From an uncultured Bacteroidales bacterium (GTDB lineage: Bacteria > Bacteroidota > Bacteroidia > Bacteroidales > F082), in contig ONFF01000003.1 in NCBI GenBank assembly GCA_900317055.1, positions 62,001-126,000 of the forward strand: a stretch of DNA of 64,000 bases, written 5' to 3'. The position numbers and the translations under genes are program-made. Positions 45,503 to 55,151 of the stretch are shown piece after piece. The first letter of the stretch is position 1. Each line of letters starts with the position of its first letter. Below the pieces are notes generated by a model. The model made no database searches. It saw only the letters and a list, made by a program, of their open reading frames with translations, and had not been told where the DNA came from.

Positions 45503-46375
45503 TCATTCCAAATTCGGTGATCCCACATAGACCTCAAATGCTTTTTCTCTTTTCGCTTTTTCGTACAATGCCGTCTGCATTTTGTCAATCAAGGACTGCC
45601 TGCGCTGGGCGAGAATAACGCTCTTGATGTTGTCGCGCACCATCTCTATAGGCGTAGTGCTTTCTTCAAGCAGATAGTCCACAAAACGCACCATATAAGT
45701 GTATTCGTTCATGTCGAAGCAAACGAACTTGTTCTTCTTTAGGAAGCTCTCTGCATTGAAGATTTCTATTGGGATGATGTTGGTCAACTCGTCCAAGCGC
45801 ATCCATTGGTCCACGTCAACAAAGCTTTTCACGGCATAATAGGTGGCCTGGATGTCGATGTTTTGCAACATCAGCGTGTCGGGATCGCTCAACAACTTCT
45901 TGAAGTCTGGTTTTTGCTTGCTGTCTTCCTCAAGAATGACATAGGCCACGCGCACCATCGTATTGCGCAGCTGGAAGTCCTCCTTGTTCTGCTCGTAGTA
46001 TTCGGCAATCTCGTCTTCGCTGACGACGGTATCCAGTTTCTGGTCGATGAGCTGGCTTTCGTAGGTGTAGATGATAAGCGAGTTTCGGTATTCTTCCATC
46101 TGTTTGTCGAGGTCGAGCATTTCCTTGTTGAGGTTGCTCTCAGCCTGATGGATCAGCACTTGCCTCCTGACCCATGAGTCGATGAAGGTGCTGACGCGCT
46201 GGATGCTGTCCATGGTAGGAGTACCTTCTGGTACGAGCCCGATGAGGTCAGACTCATAGAGGTACTTGCCGTAACACTCGGCCACCACCACTTCCTTGGA
46301 ACTTTTTTGGAAGTAGTCGCAGCCCGCCAACAGCGTGAGGAAAGCGATGCCGATAAGAACGCCTATTTTCTTCAT
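45503..46375 (-). CDS. Lipoprotein with SurA-N-like region
   Basis: 290 residues; lipobox LLAGC (Cys19). Contains AECYGKYLYESDLIGLVPEG and a long helical part similar to the chaperone region of SurA, but no clear parvulin domain. Its ATG overlaps the stop of the large PPIase gene (ATGA). Probably a periplasmic folding factor acting with its neighbours; this is inference. Confidence 0.75.
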   Translation of the reverse strand: MKKIGVLIGIAFLTLLAGCDYFQKSSKEVVVAECYGKYLYESDLIGLVPEGTPTMDSIQRVSTFIDSWVRRQVLIHQAESNLNKEMLDLDKQMEEYRNSLIIYTYESQLIDQKLDTVVSEDEIAEYYEQNKEDFQLRNTMVRVAYVILEEDSKQKPDFKKLLSDPDTLMLQNIDIQATYYAVKSFVDVDQWMRLDELTNIIPIEIFNAESFLKKNKFVCFDMNEYTYMVRFVDYLLEESTTPIEMVRDNIKSVILAQRRQSLIDKMQTALYEKAKREKAFEVYVGSPNLE

Positions 46376-48393
46376 TGATACATCTGCCTGACTTTATCCA
46401 GCACTTTTTCGTTGATTTTCACAGGATAGCGTTCCTTCAGAGATTTCACCCACTTCTGCTCCAGCTCTACCTGATAGTCGGAAGTGACGAGGCCACGGGC
46501 TTCCTTGAGGGTCTTAGGCTCAGGCTTGCGCAGCTCTCTGATGCACACGATGGTAGTTGACTGGTCGACGGTGGAAGGGATCTCGTTTCTCACACCGACC
46601 TTCCATTCGGTTTGGTCGACGAAGTTGTTGTCACCTTTTTGGAAGTAGGCTTTACGCACAAAGACACCAGGGATGGAGTCGCGTTGGAGGACACTTTTCA
46701 GACTGTCGAGTTCGACGCCGCTGTCCAAGAGAGCCTTCACTTTGGGTAACGATTCAGAACGTGCTATTGTGATGATGGTGGCATAGGCGCGGTCTTCCCA
46801 CATATATTTGGAGGCATTGCGCTGATGGAATTCCTCCAGTCCAAGAGTGTCTTGCACAGCCTTGCTCCACACTTCCTTGTCCATGAGGTCGAAGAGCAGG
46901 ATGCCGTCTCTGTATTCCTGCACCAAAGCCTTGAATTCAGGATATTTTTCCTCAAGGTGGGCATCGGCATAATCCATAACAACACCATTTGAGAAACTTT
47001 CATACAGTTGATAGGCGTATGCACCAGGTGAGGCGTACTTTTGCATGGTCATGTTCTCCTTGATGTATTTGACAAACTCACTCACCTTAGTCGGGTTTTT
47101 CTGTAAACTGAACAAGGTAGCATTCATGTCAACTTTCTCGGAAGGCTCGTATTCCTTGCGTAGTATGGAACTGTCGACAGTGGCGATGAAAGCTTCAAGG
47201 TTCTTGTCGTTCTGCTTAAACTTATAATCTTTCTTCACCTGCTTTAGCACTACCTCTTCCGATTTCTTGGAACGCATATCCTTTTCGACGCGTTCGGCCA
47301 AACCTTGTTTTTCCTTTTCAAATGTGCCAATGCCCGATTTGCCCAAAAGCTTGATGATGTGGAAGCCGTAATTGGTACGAACGGGTTTGGCTATCTGACC
47401 GATTTCCAATGATTTGCAGACTTCGATAAACTCAGGGACGATACGGCTGACAGTGAAACTGCTCAATGTGCCGTCACGAGTGACCGTGCCCTTGTCATCG
47501 GAGTATTGCTTCACCTTTTCGGACCAGTTCTTGCCGTCTTGCTCCATCAGCTCGTTGTAGATGTTGTTAGCCTTTTGCTGCATGGCTGCTACATCCTCTT
47601 CGGGAGCGTCGTAGGGCAGTTGCAGGAAGATGTGGGCGGCTTGGATGCTACCCATGGCATCGGTCACGCTTTGCACCTTGATGATATGGTATCCATAACT
47701 GCTACGAATGGGCATCGAAATTTCACCTTCCTTGGTGTTGTAGGCGCCTGTCTCAAAGGGATAGACCATGTCGAAGACGGTGAAATAACCGAGGTCACCA
47801 TGGTTTCCGGGACGTGCTGGGTTTTGGTCGGTGGCCTTCATGCCTTTTGCCGACGGATCATCAGAGTATTGGTCGGCAAGTGCGGCAAAATCAGCGCCTT
47901 TGGCCATGGCTTTTTTGCGGATGCTAATGGCTCTGTTGTAAGCCTTCAACGTGTCGGAGGGCAAGGCGTTCTTTTCGCAGCGGATAAGGATATGCGATGC
48001 GCGAATGTCCTTCAGTTTACGTTGGTAAGCTTCTTCAAGCAGCTCTTCGGTGACATCGTCGCTGCTCATGAAAGGTTTGGCCAACTGCTTGCGATAGCCC
48101 GCTAGTTCCCTTTGGAACTTCGCGCTGGTATCCAATTGCAGACGCTCGGCCTCCATCACCTTCATGCGGAAGGTCGTGAAAAGGTCGAGATAATCGTCTA
48201 CTGATTTCTTCTCGATGACATCGCTCTTGAGGTTGTTCTTGTAATATACGTCGTTGAAATCCTTCACGGTGACGTCTTGGTTGCCAATGGTCATCAAGAC
48301 CTGCTTGTCGAGTTTAGACTGTGCATTGGCAAAAAAGGCAGGCATGACAAATGCTGCCAATACAAACATTTTCAAAAAGTTGAACTGTTTCAT
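46372..48393 (-). CDS. Large periplasmic peptidyl-prolyl isomerase with tandem parvulin domains
   Basis: 673 residues. Signal peptide LKMFVLAAFVMPAFFANA, then a SurA-like start (VLMTIGNQDVTVKDFNDVYY), two parvulin modules at about residues 130-230 (RASHILIR ... NHGDLGYFTVFDMVYPF) and 245-350 (AAHIFLQ ... GFHIIKLLGK), then a long helical C terminus. First gene in the operon that leads to surA-like and moxR. A 54-base gap separates it from the upstream small gene. Confidence 0.9.
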   Translation of the reverse strand: MKQFNFLKMFVLAAFVMPAFFANAQSKLDKQVLMTIGNQDVTVKDFNDVYYKNNLKSDVIEKKSVDDYLDLFTTFRMKVMEAERLQLDTSAKFQRELAGYRKQLAKPFMSSDDVTEELLEEAYQRKLKDIRASHILIRCEKNALPSDTLKAYNRAISIRKKAMAKGADFAALADQYSDDPSAKGMKATDQNPARPGNHGDLGYFTVFDMVYPFETGAYNTKEGEISMPIRSSYGYHIIKVQSVTDAMGSIQAAHIFLQLPYDAPEEDVAAMQQKANNIYNELMEQDGKNWSEKVKQYSDDKGTVTRDGTLSSFTVSRIVPEFIEVCKSLEIGQIAKPVRTNYGFHIIKLLGKSGIGTFEKEKQGLAERVEKDMRSKKSEEVVLKQVKKDYKFKQNDKNLEAFIATVDSSILRKEYEPSEKVDMNATLFSLQKNPTKVSEFVKYIKENMTMQKYASPGAYAYQLYESFSNGVVMDYADAHLEEKYPEFKALVQEYRDGILLFDLMDKEVWSKAVQDTLGLEEFHQRNASKYMWEDRAYATIITIARSESLPKVKALLDSGVELDSLKSVLQRDSIPGVFVRKAYFQKGDNNFVDQTEWKVGVRNEIPSTVDQSTTIVCIRELRKPEPKTLKEARGLVTSDYQVELEQKWVKSLKERYPVKINEKVLDKVRQMYQ

Positions 48394-48447
48394 TTCAGAT
48401 ATTTCTTGTTTCTATTTATATTCAATAACGAAGGTTGCAGGCATTTA

Positions 48448-48854
48448 TTATTTCAAGTTACCTTCCGCTTCGAGGCCGTCGGCGAGGACATGTAGGTCTC
48501 TGATGTCGATATTGTCGAACACGGCTCTCACATTTTCAATCTGTCCCAAATGAATCAAAAGCTGGCTTTCGGGGCGTTTTTCAATCAATCCGTCAGGAAT
48601 TTTGTTTTTCAATAAGCCGAGAAGTGTAGTGACCATGGTGTCGGTGCCCATTCCAGCGGATACTTGCACTAACAAATCGCTGCCTATCAGTTCCTTGATA
48701 ATCAAGTTGGCAGAGATGTCCTTTTTGATGAAGCCCAAATTGAGCGGATAGCTCACGCGAACAGTCTTTCCGTCGACAAATGCAAAAGAAATCTGTTGGT
48801 TGGCTTTGGCTGCAATGATGTTTTGCAGTTCAGGGAAAGAAATGGATGCTTTCA

Positions 48855-48855
<1 letters not shown>
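48448..48855 (-). CDS. Conserved hypothetical protein
   Basis: 135 residues, cytoplasmic, no signal. The sequence has an alternating pattern (SFAFVDGKTVRVSYP, ANLIIKELIGSDLLVQVSAG) that suggests a beta-rich lipid/ligand-binding fold. I do not recognise a family. Its ATG overlaps the guaB stop (TGATG), so it is probably translated from the guaB mRNA. Confidence 0.7.
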
Positions 48856-50333
<1,478 letters not shown>

Positions 50334-50352
50334 TTAGGTTTTAATTAATCTG

Positions 50353-50360
50353 CAAAGGTA
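50353..50360 (-). promoter_or_regulatory. -7 element of guaB
   Basis: On the minus strand TACCTTTG, 26 bases before the ATG. Confidence 0.6.
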
Positions 50361-50478
50361 CGGAATTCTTTGATTCAAAGATACGAACTGGGCCAAAATT
50401 TAAGTTTGTGTGGCCAAAAGGAGCAAAAAAAGAGTGTTTTTCTTCTTTTACCTCGATTTTTCTCGGCTGAGCTGTCAA

Positions 50479-51540
50479 TTATTCGTAATGCCTAATCCTC
50501 ACCTCAACCCCATCGTTCTCCAACTGTGTAGGAATTCCACTCACATCTGTTTGGCCATAATGATACGGGAACAGCACTTTTGGTTTGACCGTCCTTGCTG
50601 CATTGACGAGTTGCTCAACCGTCATCGTATAAGGTTGGTTGCAGGGGAGGAAGGCGACATCGATGTCTTTGATGCCGTCCGTCTCTGGGATGTCTTCAGT
50701 GTCGCCGGCAATGTAGATTCTCAGTCCGTCGAGAGTGAGGATGAAGCCGTTGTCTCTTCCCTTTGGGTGAAACTGTAGGTGACCTTCAGTGGTGTTGTAA
50801 GCTGGAACGGCCTCAACAGTGATGTCGTTTGCGATTTGCAGCATGTCGCCGTTGGCCATCACTTGACCATAGCCGAGCATCTCAGCACAGCGCTGGTTGG
50901 TGATTAATTGGGTGTTGTCGTTAGTGAGTTGCTTGATGGCGGCAGTGTCAAGGTGGTCAAAGTGTTCGTGGGTCACGAAAATGTAGTTCGCTTTAGGCAT
51001 GGTTGTGTAGTCGATGGTCTTGTCGCCCAGTTTTGTCACAGGGTCGATCATGATTTCCTTGCCGTCGTATTCGATACGGATGGAGGCGTGGGCCAAGGCG
51101 TGGAATTTGACCGTCTTTCCGTTCTTCGTGGTGAAGCTGTCAGTTTCGTAGGTTTCCGTATCAGTCACGACAGGTTTTTCGGCTTTTTTCCATGCCAAAA
51201 TGCCTCCTTCAAGATTCACGACCTTGTAGCCTTCTGCCGACAATTTGTTGGCTGCCAGAGCCGATCGAACTCCGCTGCGGCAATACACGGCTACCGTCTT
51301 TTCGGTCGGAAGTGTCGCTTTCGCTTTTTCGACAAAGTCATCTTGTTTGATGTCGATGTTGAGTGCATTCTGGATATGTCCTTCATTGAATTCTTTTTCG
51401 GTTCTGACATCAAGCAACACCACATTGTTATCTGTGATGCATTCTGCGAACCTGTCGACATTGGCGTTTTCGAAGTTGTGTTGGCCGCAGGCCGAGGCTA
51501 AGCCTAAAAGCGCCAAAAAGCTTGTGAGGATGTTTTTCAT
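50479..51540 (-). CDS. Rhodanese-metallo-beta-lactamase fusion lipoprotein
   Basis: From the ATG at 51540 the signal peptide ends in the lipobox LASAC, giving a lipoprotein of about 353 residues. A rhodanese domain follows (residues ~25-115) with an intact active loop YCRSGVR. It is joined to an UlaG-like metallohydrolase with the metal motif HEHFDHLD and later YIAGDTEDIP and FPYHYGQT. The fusion could couple sulfur transfer and hydrolysis in the periplasm; substrates unknown. A longer frame upstream lacks a signal and lies over the promoter. Confidence 0.85.
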   Translation of the reverse strand: MKNILTSFLALLGLASACGQHNFENANVDRFAECITDNNVVLLDVRTEKEFNEGHIQNALNIDIKQDDFVEKAKATLPTEKTVAVYCRSGVRSALAANKLSAEGYKVVNLEGGILAWKKAEKPVVTDTETYETDSFTTKNGKTVKFHALAHASIRIEYDGKEIMIDPVTKLGDKTIDYTTMPKANYIFVTHEHFDHLDTAAIKQLTNDNTQLITNQRCAEMLGYGQVMANGDMLQIANDITVEAVPAYNTTEGHLQFHPKGRDNGFILTLDGLRIYIAGDTEDIPETDGIKDIDVAFLPCNQPYTMTVEQLVNAARTVKPKVLFPYHYGQTDVSGIPTQLENDGVEVRIRHYE

Positions 51541-51569
51541 GGTGTTTGTGTGTATAAAGTTTGCGGCGG

Positions 51570-51577
51570 TAAAGATA
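51570..51577 (-). promoter_or_regulatory. -7 element of rhodanese-hydrolase gene
   Basis: TATCTTTA on the minus strand. The surrounding ~45 bases (51564-51609) resemble 53078-53122, upstream of the DUF4234-like gene. Confidence 0.5.
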
Positions 51578-51641
51578 GGAAAAAAGATCTGAATGGACAT
51601 AAAAGAAAACTGTACTTTTGCTGCCCGGAAAGCCTTCGACC

Positions 51642-51710
51642 ATGAAACGACTTCTCCGTGACTTCGTTCAAGAATATGAAGATTACAAAAAGAAAGTCAG
51701 GAGGTCTTAA
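51642..51710 (+). CDS. Possible 22-residue basic small protein
   Basis: ATG at 51642 encodes MKRLLRDFVQEYEDYKKKVR plus RS before a TAA. A TACTTTTG -7 element lies at 51613-51620, so transcription would begin a few bases before the ATG. The peptide is amphipathic and basic. No known family. Confidence 0.3.
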   Translation: MKRLLRDFVQEYEDYKKKVRRS

Positions 51711-51772
51711 TGATGACGATTAATCCATCCAAATATTAGGAAGATAATTGCAAAATTCGAAAACGGTTAGAA

Positions 51773-52576
51773 ATGTCTGAGCACTGGGAAATATACGCCG
51801 ACTGGAATCCGTGGCATGGTTGCACCAAAATTAGCACTGGATGCAAATACTGCTATGTCTATCGTCAGGATGAAATGTACGGCAGTGAGATTTCGAGCAG
51901 TGTGTGTCGAAAGACAGGCAATTTCAACCTTCCGATGAAGAAGAAGCGTGACAAATCGTGGAAAATTGAGAGCGGTAAGATTGTTTTCACTTGTTTCACC
52001 TCCGACTTCCTTCTGAAAGATGCCGACGAATGGCGACCTGAATGTTGGAGGATGATGAGGCAACGGAGCGACCTCTGGTTCTTTTTCTTCACCAAACGCA
52101 TCGACCGTTTCATGGAATGTGTACCCGACGACTGGGGCGATGGCTATGACAATGTCATTGTAGGATGTACGGTGGAAAACCAGGAGATGACCGATTATCG
52201 CTTGCCGATTTTCCTGTCTCTCCCAATCAAGCATAAGAGTATCATCGTTTCTCCTATCCTTTCCGCCGTTGATCTTACTCCTTATCTGAATGAGACGGTT
52301 GAGGAAGTATCGGTTGGCGGAGAGTCAGGGATCGATGCTAGACCCTGCAATTACGACTGGATACTTGACATCAGGGAGCAATGTGTTTCAAAAGACATTC
52401 CTTTTCGTTTTCATCAAACAGGTGCTCATTTCATCAAGGATGGGAGAATGTATCGGGTTCCACGATGCTATCAACTCAGTCAGGCTCACAAGGCAAACAT
52501 TGATTACAAGATTGATAATTACCTTGTCCCGGAAAAGATAAAATTCGAATGGAATGCCAGCGACTATCACGATTAA
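51773..52576 (+). CDS. DUF5131 family protein (phage Gp37/Gp68-like, radical-SAM-like)
   Basis: 267 residues. The N-terminal cluster CTKISTGCKYCYV resembles the Cys triad of radical SAM proteins and is typical of the Gp37/Gp68 family. Central WFFFFTKRIDRF and VIVGCTVENQ and later GGESGIDARPC and FRFHQTG complete the family signature. Common in phages and mobile elements, substrate unknown. It stands alone between minus-strand genes. Confidence 0.85.
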   Translation: MSEHWEIYADWNPWHGCTKISTGCKYCYVYRQDEMYGSEISSSVCRKTGNFNLPMKKKRDKSWKIESGKIVFTCFTSDFLLKDADEWRPECWRMMRQRSDLWFFFFTKRIDRFMECVPDDWGDGYDNVIVGCTVENQEMTDYRLPIFLSLPIKHKSIIVSPILSAVDLTPYLNETVEEVSVGGESGIDARPCNYDWILDIREQCVSKDIPFRFHQTGAHFIKDGRMYRVPRCYQLSQAHKANIDYKIDNYLVPEKIKFEWNASDYHD

Positions 52577-52639
52577 TGGGATGATGAAATCGAGCAAGGA
52601 AACAGTTTAGGAACAAAATCTTCTTCATCCTCTTGTCCA

Positions 52640-53041
52640 TTAGTTTTGTTCAGAACCACTTTCGTTCAATTTGCGTTCTATTTTGTTCAGTGTGTCGAAG
52701 AACCGATAGGTAGCCACAGCGGGGCCGAATAGCAACAGGCCAAAGGTGTTCCACCCAAACATGTGCCACCATGAGGTGTATGGTCCTTCTATCTTCAGCT
52801 CAATCGCTTTGTTTTTCAGCCCCTCTGCAATACGAGACATCCATACAAGTGTGTAAATAAACGCTGTAGGAATGCCCAAGAGATATGCCACCCAATATCG
52901 TTGCGTTTTGAGTCCAAGGATTTCATCTAACTCATCCTGCAACCCACCAAAAGGCATGTAGAAGAGGAAGAACAACCCAAAGGTGCAAAAGTCGATGCAT
53001 CCAAGCAAAAAGCCAGGTCTATTGGTGTGTTGATATCTCAT
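52640..53041 (-). CDS. Small membrane protein, DUF4234-like
   Basis: 133 residues with three to four membrane segments (FLLGCIDFCTFGLFFLFYM, VAYLLGIPTAFIYTLVWM, MFGWNTFGLLLFGPAVATY). The pattern of a first segment ending FGGLQDELDEI and a final RFFDTLNKIERKLNE resembles DUF4234 proteins. Role unknown. Its promoter (TATCTTTA at 53085-53092) resembles that of the rhodanese-hydrolase gene. Confidence 0.65.
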   Translation of the reverse strand: MRYQHTNRPGFLLGCIDFCTFGLFFLFYMPFGGLQDELDEILGLKTQRYWVAYLLGIPTAFIYTLVWMSRIAEGLKNKAIELKIEGPYTSWWHMFGWNTFGLLLFGPAVATYRFFDTLNKIERKLNESGSEQN

Positions 53042-53084
53042 TTGTTATGCACTCTTATTACTTTCTTTTTTCATGTTGAGGCGG

Positions 53085-53092
53085 TAAAGATA
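53085..53092 (-). promoter_or_regulatory. -7 element of DUF4234-like gene
   Basis: TATCTTTA on the minus strand. The surrounding sequence is about 85% like 51564-51609. Confidence 0.45.
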
Positions 53093-53121
53093 GGAAAAAG
53101 ATTTGAATGGACAAAAAAGAG

Positions 53122-53147
53122 AAAGCCGTCGAAATCTCGACGGCTTT
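53122..53147 (-). terminator. Terminator of tmRNA
   Basis: Perfect 11-bp stem AAAGCCGTCGA / TCGACGGCTTT with a 4-base loop. On the minus strand a T-rich run follows. Confidence 0.9.
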
Positions 53148-53159
53148 GTGTCCAAAAAG

Positions 53160-53558
53160 TGGAGATGGAGGGAGTCGAACCCTCGTCCAAACAAGGAACC
53201 CCCATGGTTTCTACATGCTTATTCCGCTGTTGGTTTTCGTGCCGCGCAAGGGAACGAACGCCCTAAACGCGACCTTATCTCCTAAGGCTTCGCCTTGCTG
53301 TCGGAGCGCCGACAAGGCTATCCCGAAATTGCTTAGCACCCCGGGCTCAGGCCGGAATCAGGAATCTCCACCTGCGGGATGTCTCGTCCGCCCACCTTGT
53401 GAGCGGATTAAGCCAGTGATCTACTGTGCTTCAATCAGGCAGCGAGAGCGTAGTTGTTTTCGCCAATTACTTTTTTGCAGTCAAGATTTACGAGCGTCAC
53501 TGCGAGGCTCGACATGCTTACATGACAATTCATCTTGCTGTCAAAACCATACATCCCC
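53160..53558 (-). ncRNA. ssrA: tmRNA (SsrA)
   Basis: Rescues stalled ribosomes. Minus strand, about 399 nt. The 5' end GGGGATGTATGG and the 3' end CATCTCCA pair as a tRNA-like acceptor stem, with TTCGACTCCCTC as the T arm; CCA is not encoded. The tag reading frame, in minus orientation near 53440-53467, reads GGC GAA AAC AAC TAC GCT CTC GCT GCC TGA, that is GENNYALAA-stop. A terminator follows. Confidence 0.95.
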
Positions 53559-53928
53559 TTCGTTTAGTTTAGAGTTTAGTGTTGAGAGTTTAGAGTTGTA
53601 GGGCTGTCACAATTCCCCCTTCCAAAGTGGGCTGGGGGATTGGGCAGCTGCTATTTCGTAAGTTTTCCAATAGGTTTTGATGATGAACGATCATCTTCAA
53701 AGAACGGGCTGCAAAATTACAGCTAATTTCAATATTCCGCAAGGGACTCAAGAAAAAGTTTTCATTATGCAGGCTTTTGAATGCATCTCATTCCTTACAA
53801 GGGTGAGGGGGGTGTGGAATCTATGCGTCCAAAAGTCGTCAATAATAGATGCCCGACCTTCTATAGATTCCAAACATCGCACATGCCTCTGCTGGAATGA
53901 CATAGAAGGTCGAAAGAAAACATTACTA
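53559..53928. other. 370-bp gap between tmRNA and sigma-54 regulator
   Basis: No gene supported. It contains TTTAGAGTTTAG direct words at 53565-53596, a hairpin AATTCCCCC/TGGGGGATT near 53611-53642, and a copy of the GGAATGACAT repeat at 53790-53915. Confidence 0.6.
53790..53915. repeat. GGAATGACAT repeat, copy 1
   Basis: 53861-53903 shares the string CTATAGATTCC ... CACATGCCTCT ... GGAATGACAT with 62869-62909. A further GTGGAATCTA word at 53814-53823 also recurs at about 62926. Confidence 0.75.
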
Positions 53929-55092
53929 TTAATTCAGCGGGTTCCCGAACTGCACCACATCATCCTTTGTGATGACATTGCCGCAAAGAATCACCAAACG
54001 CTCCACGATGTTGCGCAATTCGCGGATGTTGCCGGTCCATTGGTACTGCTTCAAGGCTTCCATAGCCTCGGGCTCGAAGGTCGGGACGGGTTTGCCCATG
54101 TCTTGTGCGATGATTTCCAAGAAGTTGCCGACCAACAACGGGATGTCATCCTTGCGTTCGCGCAACGGCGGCACTTGTATGACAATGACGCTCAAGCGGT
54201 GGTAGAGGTCTTCGCGGAAATTCCCTTTCTCAATCTCACTCTTGAGGTTCTTGTTGGTGGCCGCCAAAATGCGCACATTAACGGGGATCTCTTTCTCACC
54301 TCCGACGCGCACAATCTTGTTCTCCTGCAAGGCACGCAGCACCTTGGCTTGCGCTGGAAGGCTCATGTCGCCGATTTCATCCAAGAAGAGCGTGCCGCCG
54401 TCGGCCAATTCAAAGTCGCCCTTTTTCTGTTTGATGGCTGAGGTGAAGGAACCTTTTTCGTGACCGAAAAGCTGGCTTTCGATGAGTTCGGCAGGAATGG
54501 CGGCGCAGTTGACTTCGATGAAAGGACCACGATTCCTCGGGCTGAGTTCGTGCAGTTGTCGGGCCACAAGTTCCTTGCCTGTGCCGTTTTCGCCAGTGAT
54601 GAGCACACGTGCATTGGTAGGGGCCACTTTTTCAATCATGTCCTTCACTTCAAGCATTGGGGTCGACTCGCCAATCATCTGGTTCTGGAGTTTGACGGCT
54701 TTCTTCAGTACTTTGTTTTCGGTGGCCAAGTTCTTCTTGTCCAAGGCGTTGCGCAAGGTGATGAGCAGACGGTTCAAATCGGGCGGCTTGGGAATGAAGT
54801 CGAAAGCGCCTTTCTTGATGGCTTCGACTGCCGTTTCGATGGTGCCGTGACCCGAGAGCATGATGACGGGCACGTCCGACTCTTGTCGGATGGCTTCCAG
54901 CACCTCTATGCCGTCCATTTCCGGCATTTTGATGTCGCAGAAAATGGCGTCAAATTCCTGTTCCTTGATTTGTTGCAGGGCTTCCATGCCTGTTGAGGCA
55001 TCATCCACCTGATAGCTTTCGTTTTCGAGGATGTCGCGTAGCACGCGGCGGATGGGAGCCTCGTCGTCGATGATAAGTATTCTTGGCATCAT
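53929..55092 (-). CDS. NtrC-type sigma-54 response regulator lacking DNA-binding domain
   Basis: 387 residues. Receiver domain (1-120) with the phospho-acceptor D53 in IFCDIKMPEMDG. AAA+ domain with GENGTGKE and LFLDEIGDM. The sigma-54 contact loop, normally GAFTGA, reads GSFTSA (in GHEKGSFTSAIKQ). The protein ends after the AAA lid at NPLN, with no Fis helix-turn-helix. It may therefore act without specific DNA binding, or on another sigma. Divergent promoters separate it from the next gene. Confidence 0.9.
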   Translation of the reverse strand: MMPRILIIDDEAPIRRVLRDILENESYQVDDASTGMEALQQIKEQEFDAIFCDIKMPEMDGIEVLEAIRQESDVPVIMLSGHGTIETAVEAIKKGAFDFIPKPPDLNRLLITLRNALDKKNLATENKVLKKAVKLQNQMIGESTPMLEVKDMIEKVAPTNARVLITGENGTGKELVARQLHELSPRNRGPFIEVNCAAIPAELIESQLFGHEKGSFTSAIKQKKGDFELADGGTLFLDEIGDMSLPAQAKVLRALQENKIVRVGGEKEIPVNVRILAATNKNLKSEIEKGNFREDLYHRLSVIVIQVPPLRERKDDIPLLVGNFLEIIAQDMGKPVPTFEPEAMEALKQYQWTGNIRELRNIVERLVILCGNVITKDDVVQFGNPLN

Positions 55093-55105
55093 TTTTAATT
55101 TTGCG

Positions 55106-55133
55106 CAAAAATAGGATTATTTTTCTATTTTTG
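55106..55133. promoter_or_regulatory. Divergent -7 elements
   Basis: TATTTTTG on the minus strand at 55106-55113 faces TATTTTTG on the plus strand at 55126-55133. They serve the sigma-54 regulator and the FGE-like gene. Confidence 0.6.
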
Positions 55134-55151
55134 CCTTCAAATTTTAGAATA

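Noticed and set aside
53027-53601. Several plus-strand frames over the tmRNA, for example with WRWRESNPRPNKEPP
   Set aside because: They are antisense to the tmRNA 3' end, a known source of false proteins.
53677-54441. Long plus-strand frame (254 codons)
   Set aside because: Lies mostly antisense to the sigma-54 regulator gene, which has clear domains.
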